Below are positions 18,347 through 25,492 of a stretch of 64,000 nt of DNA, one piece after another (the first letter of the stretch is position 1; each line of letters opens with the position of its first letter). Source of the stretch: B1 sp044370475 (GTDB lineage Bacteria; Bacteroidota; Bacteroidia; UKL13-3); the NCBI GenBank assembly GCA_044370475.1, contig JBILVK010000005.1, forward strand, positions 1-64,000, in the 5' to 3' direction. Both the position numbers and the translations under genes were made by a program. The notes below the pieces were generated by a model that was given only the letters and a program-made list of their open reading frames with translations, was not told the DNA's origin and searched no databases.

Positions 18347-20725
18347 ATGAATAAATATTTCCTTTTTATGGTAATGGCTTGCCTTACCCTTAACGCGGTT
18401 CTTGCACAAAATATAAGAAACAATCCGCAATCTAAACATGGCAATAAGTTTGAGCAGCTGGGCACCATATTGCCAGATGCCAATACCTATAGAACCGCAT
18501 CTGGCGCACCCGGAGCAAGCTATTGGCAGCAACAGGCAGATTATAAAATCAATGCTAGGCTCGACGAAAAAGATTTGCGTCTCCATGGCGAGGAACAAAT
18601 TACTTACCACAACAATTCGCCCGATGTGCTCACTTACCTTTGGTTGCAACTCGACGAAAACCAACATAGTCCAAATGCAGAGTCTATCTTGTTTGATGGC
18701 AGCGAAAAATCTTACCCGCTTACCACCAATCAGCTTGATGGTTTGGACCCAAAAAAGAACTTGCAAGGATATGGTGTAAACATACTTTCGGTTACCGATT
18801 CGCTAGGCAAGCCGCTCAAGTACACCATCAATTATACCATGATGCGCATAGAACTTGCAAAGCCGCTTAAATCAAAACAGAAGTTTAGTTTTAGAATAAA
18901 GTGGAACTATAAGTTGCCAGAGCGCATGAAGATTGGTGGTCGTGGCGGTTATGAGCGCTTTGGTTCAGATAGTAATTGCACTTTTACCATTACCCAATGG
19001 TACCCGCGTATGTGTGTTTATAGCGATTACCAAGGCTGGAACAACAAGCAGTTTACGGGCAGGGGCGAGTTCTCTTTGGTGTTTGGAAACTTTGAGGTGA
19101 ACATGCAAGTTCCGGCCGATCATGTGGTGGCGGCTACTGGTACTTGTAGCAATTATGCCGAGGTACTTACGGCGGCGCAATTAGAAAGATGGAGCAAGGC
19201 GCAGCAGCTAAATGGCCAAAATGTTGCGGAGGAACCTATTGAAGTTGTGACCTTAAATGAGGCCAAGCAGCGTGAAACAAAACCCGATACCATCACGTAT
19301 AAAACATGGAAATATAAAGCACAAAATGTGCGTGATTTTGCTTGGGGCAGTTCGCGCAAATTTGTGTGGGATGCGGTTCCTGTGACCATTGAGGGCAAAA
19401 AAATAATGGCCATGAGTTATTATCCCAAAGAAGCGTATGGCCTGTATAGGCGCTACTCTACCAAGACCGTTGCACATACTTTGCGCGTGTATTCTAAGCA
19501 TACCATTGCCTATCCATACCCTGTGGCCATTAGTGTGGAAGCGGCCAATGGCATGGAGTACCCTATGATCTGTTTTAATTTTGGCCGAACCGAGGAAGAT
19601 GGTACCTATTCATCGCGCACCAAACATGGCATGCTGGGTGTAATTATTCATGAGGTTGGACATAATTTCTTTCCCATGATTATTAATTCTGATGAGCGCA
19701 ATTGGAGCTGGATGGATGAGGGTTTAAATACTTTTGTGCAGTTCTTAACCGAACAAGAATTTGACAACAATTATCCTTCAAATAGAGGTCCGGCACACAA
19801 AATGGTAGATTATATGCGCTTACCAAAAGACCAATTAGAGCCCATCATGACCAATAGTGAGAACATTAATCAATTTGGTTCAAACGCTTATGGAAAGCCA
19901 GCTACGGCGCTAAATATTTTGCGTGAAACGGTAATGGGAAGAGAGTTGTTTGATTATTCATTTAAAGAATATTGCAGGCGTTGGGCTTTTAAACATCCTG
20001 CTCCGGCAGATTTCTTTAGAACCATGGAAGATGCCTCTGGCGTAGATTTAGATTGGTTCTGGCGGGGTTGGTTTTATGATATAGAGCCAGTAGACATTTC
20101 CTTAGATAGTGTGCTGTGTTTTACGGTGGATGTTCCCAGCAAGCCTTTGGTAAGAGAAGACAAGGTGCGCAACAGAGCAGCGCGCGCACAAAAAGATTTT
20201 ATTCATGTATCGCGTCAAAGAAATTTAGAGTCGGGCATGAAGTTTTTGGTGGACCAAGATACTTCGCTGCGCGATTTTTACTATTACTATAAAGAAGAGT
20301 TAGAGCCAGTAGACACAAGCGCTCCCAAGACTGTAAATAGGTACGAAAACATTACCCCTATTACGGAAACGGAGTTCGAAAAATACAAAGGCAACTATTA
20401 TTATGAATTGCATTTTAGCAATGTAGGTGGATTGGTAATGCCCATTATTATTCAATGGAATTTTGAAGATGGAACAAGCGAAATAGATCGCATAAGTGCC
20501 TATATATGGCGCAAAGATGAGCAGCAGGTGACCAAAACTTTTGTCAAGAATAAGGCCGTAAAATCAGTGCGCATAGATCCTTTTAAAGAAACTGCAGACA
20601 TACAAGAAAGCAATAATGTATGGCCCGCAGAGCAGACTCCTACTAGGTTTGAGCTGTACAAGGCCAAAACTTTGCAACGCGGTCAATTTGATGACGACAA
20701 TAAAATGAAGAAAGCAAAGAAATAA
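18347..20725 (+). CDS. M1-family zinc metallopeptidase
   Basis: 792 residues with a signal peptide ending near 'LAQ' (about 21). The catalytic motif HEVGH is at 435-439 with the third zinc ligand Glu at about 458 ('WMDEGLNTF'). It is an exported aminopeptidase-type enzyme, probably periplasmic. The N-terminal domain ('YKINARLDEKDLRLHGEEQITY') is the beta-saddle of M1 enzymes. The usual GxMEN exopeptidase motif appears as 'AANGMEYP', a common variant in this bacterial subgroup. It follows the HupE gene within 3 bp. Confidence 0.92.
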   Translation: MNKYFLFMVMACLTLNAVLAQNIRNNPQSKHGNKFEQLGTILPDANTYRTASGAPGASYWQQQADYKINARLDEKDLRLHGEEQITYHNNSPDVLTYLWLQLDENQHSPNAESILFDGSEKSYPLTTNQLDGLDPKKNLQGYGVNILSVTDSLGKPLKYTINYTMMRIELAKPLKSKQKFSFRIKWNYKLPERMKIGGRGGYERFGSDSNCTFTITQWYPRMCVYSDYQGWNNKQFTGRGEFSLVFGNFEVNMQVPADHVVAATGTCSNYAEVLTAAQLERWSKAQQLNGQNVAEEPIEVVTLNEAKQRETKPDTITYKTWKYKAQNVRDFAWGSSRKFVWDAVPVTIEGKKIMAMSYYPKEAYGLYRRYSTKTVAHTLRVYSKHTIAYPYPVAISVEAANGMEYPMICFNFGRTEEDGTYSSRTKHGMLGVIIHEVGHNFFPMIINSDERNWSWMDEGLNTFVQFLTEQEFDNNYPSNRGPAHKMVDYMRLPKDQLEPIMTNSENINQFGSNAYGKPATALNILRETVMGRELFDYSFKEYCRRWAFKHPAPADFFRTMEDASGVDLDWFWRGWFYDIEPVDISLDSVLCFTVDVPSKPLVREDKVRNRAARAQKDFIHVSRQRNLESGMKFLVDQDTSLRDFYYYYKEELEPVDTSAPKTVNRYENITPITETEFEKYKGNYYYELHFSNVGGLVMPIIIQWNFEDGTSEIDRISAYIWRKDEQQVTKTFVKNKAVKSVRIDPFKETADIQESNNVWPAEQTPTRFELYKAKTLQRGQFDDDNKMKKAKK

Positions 20726-20767
20726 ACACGTGTAACAAATATCACACAAATATTTTTGAACGCACTT

Positions 20768-20775
20768 TACCTTTG
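20768..20775 (+). promoter_or_regulatory. -7 element ahead of the rhodanese gene
   Basis: TACCTTTG matches TAnnTTTG exactly, 22 bp before the ATG at 20798. It lies downstream of a possible TTG start at 20756 and so argues for the ATG at 20798. No -33 element at standard spacing. Confidence 0.5.
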
Positions 20776-20797
20776 CCAGCAAATAAATAAAATACCA

Positions 20798-21076
20798 ATG
20801 GAGAATTTAGCAAATCAAGTAAAAGCAGGTGAGGTTAAAATAGTTGACGTAAGAACACCTATGGAATTTATGGGCGGACATGTAGCAGGAAGTATCAATA
20901 TTCCTTTGAATGAAGTTCCAGAAAGAGTAGAAGAGTTTAAATCAATGAAGAAGGTTATTTTGTGCTGCGCCTCGGGTGGTAGAAGCATGCAAGCAACAGG
21001 CTTTTTACGTCAGCATGGCATCAATTGCGATAATGGCGGCTCATGGTTAAGTGTGAATAATGCCATGCAAAACTAA
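20798..21076 (+). CDS. Single-domain rhodanese
   Basis: 92 residues from the ATG at 20798. Motifs 'VDVRTPMEFMGGHVAGSINIP' and the active loop 'CASGGRS' (catalytic Cys57) mark a cytoplasmic sulfurtransferase that carries persulfide sulfur; donor and acceptor are unknown. Its stop overlaps the start of the downstream membrane gene (TAATG). It is one of two rhodanese genes within 1.4 kb. Confidence 0.92.
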   Translation: MENLANQVKAGEVKIVDVRTPMEFMGGHVAGSINIPLNEVPERVEEFKSMKKVILCCASGGRSMQATGFLRQHGINCDNGGSWLSVNNAMQN

Positions 21077-21327
21077 TGGGAACATTTAGCATAGCCAATT
21101 TAAAGAGCAATTGGACGCTTATTAAAGTGCTTAAAATTGCTTTGGCCCTCACGGTAATGTTTCAATCGTGGGAGGCAAAGGATATTCTTTTGGGCTCTTT
21201 TGGCGCCCTGTTCTTGGGTCAGGCCTTGCTTAATATTGGCTGTTGCGGACCACAAGGATGCGCTGTGCCAGTAAGCAAGAAAGAAGATGACAACATCAAA
21301 GACATTAGCTATACAGAAGTTAAATAG
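21076..21327 (+). CDS. DUF2892/YgaP-like small membrane protein
   Basis: 83 residues with two hydrophobic segments ('VLKIALALTVMFQSW' and 'ILLGSFGALFLGQALLNIGCC') and a 'CCGPQGC' cysteine cluster. It resembles the inner-membrane half of YgaP-type sulfurtransferase systems and is translationally coupled to the rhodanese. Together they may reproduce as two proteins what YgaP has as one; this is inference from family and context. Confidence 0.75.
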   Translation: MGTFSIANLKSNWTLIKVLKIALALTVMFQSWEAKDILLGSFGALFLGQALLNIGCCGPQGCAVPVSKKEDDNIKDISYTEVK

Positions 21328-21444
21328 TAGCAACTAGGGTGCTTCAAAAACTATTTGGGCCGAACCAACAAATTTGATGTATTGTTGTTTCTTCATTGAG
21401 TAGGATGCACCAAGAGGATTATAAATAGGTATAAGATAAAATAT

Positions 21445-22161
21445 ATGAATAAAGTAGTGAGTTTAATTGTGCTTGCATTTGCACTGAGTTTTGCAGCATG
21501 TAACCAAGCACCAGCGGGCAAGGGAGGTAAAGTTTCTCCCGATGAATTTGAGCAATTGGTAGCCAAAACACCAGGCGCACAAATTGTGGATGTGCGCACA
21601 CCCGGTGAGTTTGCAAGCGGACATGTGGCAAATGCCATAAACATAGACGTAAACGGTTCTGATTTTGAACAACGCATACAAGAGCTCGATAAAACGAAAC
21701 CTGTTTTTGTGTATTGCAAATCGGGTGGCAGAAGTGCCGGAGCAGTTTCCACCATGCGCAGCAATGGCTTTGATACTATATACGAAATGCCCGGAATGAT
21801 GTCGTGGAACAATGCTGGCAAACCTGTAGTAACGGGCGATGCAGCGCCAGTAAAAGCTGCGGGCCTGACTATGGAAGATTATCAAAAAGCAGTTACCAGC
21901 GACAAATTTGTGTTGGTAGATTTTAATGCGGTTTGGTGCAAACCTTGTAAAGTATTATCGCCTATTTTAGATAAAATTGGTTCAGACAAAAAAGACAAAT
22001 TAATTATTCTAAAGATAGATGCAGACGAGAATGAGGCATTGGTTCAGCAAAAAGGAATTGATGGCATACCTTACATGGAACTATACAAAGACGGCAAAAT
22101 GGTATGGTCGCACAAGGGCATGATAAGCGAAACAGAATTGTTAAAAGAAACTGGTTTGTAA
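21445..22161 (+). CDS. Rhodanese-thioredoxin fusion lipoprotein
   Basis: 238 residues. The lipobox 'LSFAAC' (Cys19) anchors it to an envelope membrane. The rhodanese domain (about 30-128) has 'VDVRTPGEFASGHV' and the active loop 'CKSGGRS' (Cys91). The thioredoxin domain (about 140-238) has 'WCKPC' (Cys165/Cys168) and the cis-proline 'GIPYM'. The fusion suggests handling of sulfane sulfur coupled to thiol reduction in the periplasm, complementing the cytoplasmic rhodanese upstream. Its 3' end and terminator exist as a decayed second copy at 24281-24435. Confidence 0.92.
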   Translation: MNKVVSLIVLAFALSFAACNQAPAGKGGKVSPDEFEQLVAKTPGAQIVDVRTPGEFASGHVANAINIDVNGSDFEQRIQELDKTKPVFVYCKSGGRSAGAVSTMRSNGFDTIYEMPGMMSWNNAGKPVVTGDAAPVKAAGLTMEDYQKAVTSDKFVLVDFNAVWCKPCKVLSPILDKIGSDKKDKLIILKIDADENEALVQQKGIDGIPYMELYKDGKMVWSHKGMISETELLKETGL

Positions 22162-22280
22162 GTTTTGAAATTGAATTTTAAATAAAATCCCGCAAGTGTA
22201 ATATTAAACACCTGCGGGATTTTTTGTTTTATAACACCTGAGGCTTATTTATTCCTTCACAATTTTGCCACTGTGAAATT
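22126..22280 (+). repeat. Direct repeat, left copy (gene 3' end plus terminator)
   Basis: About 155 bp that recurs at 24281-24435, offset 2155 bp, with high identity and scattered substitutions. It covers the last codons of the rhodanese-thioredoxin gene, its terminator and about 55 bp beyond, ending 'gccactgtgaaattg'. The two copies bracket the decayed island. Confidence 0.85.
22185..22222 (+). terminator. Intrinsic terminator of the rhodanese-thioredoxin gene
   Basis: Left arm AAATCCCGCAAGTGT (22185-22199) and right arm ACACCTGCGGGATTT (22208-22222) form a 15-bp stem with one mismatch, followed by a T-rich tract (TTTTTGTTTT). Confidence 0.88.
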
Positions 22281-22456
22281 GGTTGTTTGGTTTTTTTTAC
22301 TTGCATCCTTTTAAAATTAAATATGATAACTAATTTGGCTTGCCCTGCGAAATAAAAGCACCCCTTTTGGCAAAATTCTAAGCGCCATTTTTGCGAACAT
22401 ATATAAGGAGAATAATTAGATAAAGTGTAATTTAACCGACTGAAAAAAATTTGTAG

Positions 22457-22896
22457 ATGGATTTAAAAGAATTGAAACCTAGAAAAGCCCTGAACAAAGC
22501 CTTTTTAAAGGTAAAGCCGAATAGACCTGAAATTGAAGGTTTCAAAACTAATCTCGTAAAACAATTCAAGGACTTTGAGGATGGCCGTTTGGCAGAAATC
22601 AAAACAGATTTTTTCTACAAACAAATTGCGGAGCCATATATCGATAGCATTACATCTGATATTGAATTTACTTACTTTAACATTCAGGACTTTCAAAAAC
22701 CATTTCGAAATGCCGATAAAGTAGACGATAATTGGCTAATTGCCTTATTCAAACTATTGTCGCCAGAACATCTTTTAAAACTCCCATTCAACAATGATAG
22801 CAACAGCCTTGATAAACGCTTTTACAAATAGAAAAAATGGTTTACCAACTTTACGAGTTGACAGAGGAGGAAATAAAAATTATTGAAGAAAAATAA
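22457..22896 (+). pseudogene. Remnant of a type IIG (Eco57I-like) restriction-modification gene
   Basis: Residues 1-34 of the 124-codon frame ('MDLKELKPRKALNKAFLKVK...') match the N-terminal DUF7149-type start of large Eco57I-like restriction/methyltransferases. A later segment ending 'LPFNNDSNSLDKRFYK' belongs further inside such proteins. After the stop at 22829-22831, a separate short frame (22837-22896) encodes 'MVYQLYELTEEEIKIIEEK', the characteristic extreme C-terminus of these enzymes. The two parts are out of frame. All catalytic motifs (NPPY, PD-ExK) are missing, so the roughly 1000-residue enzyme was lost by internal deletion. The assignment rests on recalled family ends, not on a search. 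Confidence 0.7.
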
Positions 22897-22904
22897 CAGC
22901 AACC

Positions 22905-23738
22905 ATGAGCGGTATAAAAATCTTTGAGAATAAAAAGGTGCGTAGCCTATACGATGCCGATAAAGAAATTTGGTATTTCAGCATAGTAGATATTGTTGGC
23001 ATTTTAACTGAGCAGCCCACGGTGGAAAGAGCAAGAAACTATTGGAAAATGCTGAAAAGTAGGCTCATAAAAGAAGGAAATGAAACGGTTACAAATTGTA
23101 ACCAGTTGAAACTGGAAGCCGAAGATGGCAAACTTCGACTCACGGATGTGGGCAATGTTGAAGATGTTTTTCGCCTTATTCAATCCATCCCTTCCCCTAA
23201 AGCAGAACCCTTTAAGCAATGGCTTGCTAAAGTAGGTTACGAAAGGTTGCAAGAAATAAACGATTCCAGCCAAAGCATAGACAGAGCCAGAGAAAACTGG
23301 CAAAAATTGGGCAGAAGCGAAAAATGGATTCAGCAACGAATGACAGGGCAAGAGACCCGAAACAAGCTAACTGACTATTGGCAAGAAAGTGGCGTAAAAA
23401 AAGGAGATGAGTTTGCGGCATTAACGAATATCATTCATCTAGAATAGACAGGATTGACCGTCAAGAACCATAAGGAGTTAAAGGGTTTAAAATCTCAAAA
23501 CCTTAGAGACCATATGAGTGAAGCGGAATTGATATTTACTGCATTGGCAGAACTTTCTACAAGACAAATAGCAGAAACAACAAAGGCAAAAGGATTAAAA
23601 GAAAATGCTGAAGCCAGCAAAAAAGGTGGTGCAGTAGCCAAAAATGCAAGAAAAGAATTAGAAGCAAAAACGGGTAAAAATGTGGTAACTGGAGAGAACT
23701 TTTTACGACCTGCTAAGGATAAAAAGAAATTGAAATAG
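22905..23738 (+). pseudogene. BRO-family gene interrupted by an in-frame amber codon
   Basis: A 277-codon frame from ATG 22905 to TAG 23736 has one internal TAG at 23445-23447. Before it come 180 residues: the BRO-N domain ('IKIFENKKVRSLYDADKEIWYFSIVD', 'VFRLIQSIPSPKAEPFKQWLAKV') and 'TDYWQESGVKKGDEFAALTNIIHLE'. After it the same frame continues with 'TGLTVKNHKELKGLK', 'LRDHMSEAELIFTALAELSTRQIA' and 'GKNVVTGENFL', the normal C-terminal half of such proteins. The position normally carries Trp, so a TGG-to-TAG change is the simplest explanation. A TTG at 23454 could restart the C-terminal half. BRO-N proteins are phage-antirepressor-like; here the gene is cargo of a decayed island. Confidence 0.8.
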
Positions 23739-23739
23739 C

Positions 23740-24257
23740 ATAAAAGAAAGCCTACGAACTACAAATAAATAATTTCTTTTCAAGCTCCCAAGGTGCAATT
23801 TGTAATGCCGACCAAGAGAAATGGTATATCTCAATTGTAGATGTAATTGAAATACTCACGGAAACAGACCTTCCAAGAAAATACTGGAGCGACCTGAAAG
23901 CCAAGCTGAAAAGGGAAGGCAGTGAAGTGTCCGAAAAAATCGGACAGTTGAAAATGATTGCAGAAGATGGTAAAATGCGGGACACCGATGTAGCCGATAC
24001 CGAGCAGCTATTCCGTTTAATTCAATCTATTCCATCACCCAAAGCAGAGCCATTTAAACTTTGGTTAGCACAAGTAGCTTCAGAAAGATTAGAGGAAATG
24101 CAGGATCCCGAGTTGAGTATAGACAGGGCATTGGAGCAATACCTTAAATTGGGATATTCTGAAAATTGGTAAAAAAGTAGTTACTGCCCTTAATGCAAAA
24201 GATACGTTGAAAGAGATAAATCAGCCCCGAAAACTCAATGATAAAAAGAAAAAATAA
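23740..24257 (+). pseudogene. Second BRO-N gene remnant, truncated at both ends
   Basis: From about 23755 a frame without a good start codon reads 'GAICNADQEKWYISIVDVIEILTE', then 'LFRLIQSIPSPKAEPFKLWLAQVASERLEEM', and stops after 'LGYSENW' (24172). The next bases, in a shifted frame, encode 'GKKVVTALNAKDTLKEINQP' and 'LNDKKKK', the normal C-terminal tail of a BRO-N relative. So the first residues are missing and an internal deletion of roughly 100 codons fused Trp to the tail out of frame. It is related to the upstream gene but too diverged to be a recent duplicate. Confidence 0.75.
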
Positions 24258-24280
24258 AAGCTACCAAATTCAACAGTAAA

Positions 24281-24435
24281 CACAAAGCAGAATAGCTAAA
24301 AGAAACTGGGTTGTAAATTTTGAAATTGACTTTTAAATAAAATCCCGCAAGTATTTCATTATAACACTTGCGGGATTTTTTGTTTTATAACATCTGCGGT
24401 TTATTTATTCCTTCACAATTTTGCCACTGTGAAAT
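24281..24435 (+). repeat. Direct repeat, right copy (decayed gene end plus terminator)
   Basis: Counterpart of 22126-22280. The codons for the end of the rhodanese-thioredoxin protein are recognisable ('aaaagaaactgggttgtaa') but have no gene upstream. Its hairpin is a perfect 13-bp stem (AAATCCCGCAAGT 24340-24352, ACTTGCGGGATTT 24366-24378) followed by TTTTGTTTT, so it may still terminate transcription leaving the island. Confidence 0.85.
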
Positions 24436-24474
24436 TGCCCATTGCTTCATTTTGTTACTGAAATACAATTTTAT

Positions 24475-24669
24475 TTAAGCAACTACCTTCTTACTTTTAG
24501 CTTTCATTTGAGGTCGTTTAGCAGGCGTTGACAATAATTTTTTTCGTCCAGTTGCTTTGTAATATGCAATAATTTCACTTATTTTTTTTCTGTCTTCAAT
24601 CGTTAATGGCGTTGAGTCAACTACGAAGTCAATTCCTGCTGGTTCTTTGATGTATCCCATGTTAATCAT
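24475..24669 (-). CDS. Hypothetical 64-aa basic protein
   Basis: 64 residues. The N-terminal half is mixed ('GYIKEPAGIDFVVDSTPLT'), the C-terminus is very lysine-rich ('KKLLSTPAKRPQMKAKSKKVVA'). An ATG three codons in is also possible. It follows the 175-aa gene by 2 bp on the same strand and is surely co-transcribed. The charge suggests nucleic-acid or partner-protein binding. Not recognised. Confidence 0.65.
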   Translation of the reverse strand: MINMGYIKEPAGIDFVVDSTPLTIEDRKKISEIIAYYKATGRKKLLSTPAKRPQMKAKSKKVVA

Positions 24670-24671
24670 TT

Positions 24672-25199
24672 TTAAATTGGAAAATATTTTCTAATAAGTT
24701 TTAAGGCTTCTTTGGGGAATATTACCATTTTTTGTCCACCAATATGAGTAGCTCCTAATGTTTTTTCATAATGTTCTACCAACTTTGTCTTGGAGGTGAA
24801 AGAGATGAAACCTTGATAACCTTGATCCCAAGAAGTCTTACAAGTAAATGCAAATAAATTGCCAGGAACACCTTCATAAAGTTTGTTTTTTCCTAAGTTG
24901 AAAGGAGAACTTTCAATAAGGTGCAAGTAAATGTGATCGTTCAAGTCGCTAATACTTAAAAGCCCTTGAATGATTTCAGGATTATTGCGGATTGTTAACT
25001 TGAAAACACGTCGGTCAGCAAGTTTACTTTCACTTGCCCAATTAAAAAGCCAACCTTTCTTCTTGGTGATGTTTTTTAAATCAACTTTAGATATTGGGTG
25101 AACATCTGTTGGGAAACTATCACCCGAAATGGTATTTACAATACTATTTGTTAGTTTGTCAATTTCAACTCCTAAATAATATTTTGTTTGTTTTGCCAC
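24672..25199 (-). CDS. Conserved hypothetical, possible GNAT-like fold
   Basis: 175 residues from a GTG start at 25199 ('MAKQTKYYLGVEIDKLTNSI'). The middle 'IQGLLSISDLNDHIYLHLIESSPFNLG' followed by 'GVPGNLFAFTCKTSWDQGYQGFISFTSKTKLVEHYEKTLGA' resembles beta4/beta5 of GNAT acetyltransferases, with a helix entering from a loop, but lacks a classical Q/RxxGxG/A motif. It forms a tight pair with the 64-aa gene and sits beside a decayed mobile island. A toxin-antitoxin or stress pair is possible but unproven. Confidence 0.6.
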   Translation of the reverse strand: MAKQTKYYLGVEIDKLTNSIVNTISGDSFPTDVHPISKVDLKNITKKKGWLFNWASESKLADRRVFKLTIRNNPEIIQGLLSISDLNDHIYLHLIESSPFNLGKNKLYEGVPGNLFAFTCKTSWDQGYQGFISFTSKTKLVEHYEKTLGATHIGGQKMVIFPKEALKLIRKYFPI

Positions 25200-25420
25200 T
25201 GCTCAAATATACAAATTATTGTCCTTAATTATGCCAGGAAATCTTATTTTGCTTTCAGGGATTTATGCCTATTAAGTATCGGAAATAAAGACTGTCTATT
25301 CCGTTTAATTCAATCCATTAATATTGGTTCAGACCGAAAAATTAAATTTGGGTTTAGCGACTCATAACCCTTTTTAAAAAAAGGTGCAAACCTTTGGTAC
25401 TTCTGTTCAAATTAGAATAG

Positions 25421-25452
25421 TTTGCGCAAACCAGAGATATGCGGTACTTTTG
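25421..25452 (+). promoter_or_regulatory. Consensus promoter of prfC
   Basis: TTTG (25421-25424), a 20-nt spacer and TACTTTTG (25445-25452) match the Bacteroidota -33/-7 consensus (TTTG, about 19-21 nt, TAnnTTTG). The predicted transcription start is about 25456-25459, some 35 bp ahead of the ATG. Confidence 0.8.
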
Positions 25453-25453
25453 C

Positions 25454-25478
25454 GGCCCCGATAATTGATATTGGGGCC
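25454..25478 (+). promoter_or_regulatory. GC-rich hairpin at the 5' end of the prfC mRNA
   Basis: GGCCCC (25454-25459) and GGGGCC (25473-25478) pair around a 13-nt AT-rich loop and are followed by TTTTTATT. It looks like an intrinsic terminator but begins at the predicted transcription start. It could be a 5' stabiliser or a very early attenuator. Confidence 0.6.
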
Positions 25479-25492
25479 TTTTTATTGCATAC

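Noticed and set aside
20756..20797. Upstream TTG start for the rhodanese
   Set aside because: A TAnnTTTG element lies within the extension, so transcription likely begins after it.
21393..21885. Minus-strand frames of 140-142 codons
   Set aside because: Antisense to the well-supported rhodanese-thioredoxin lipoprotein.
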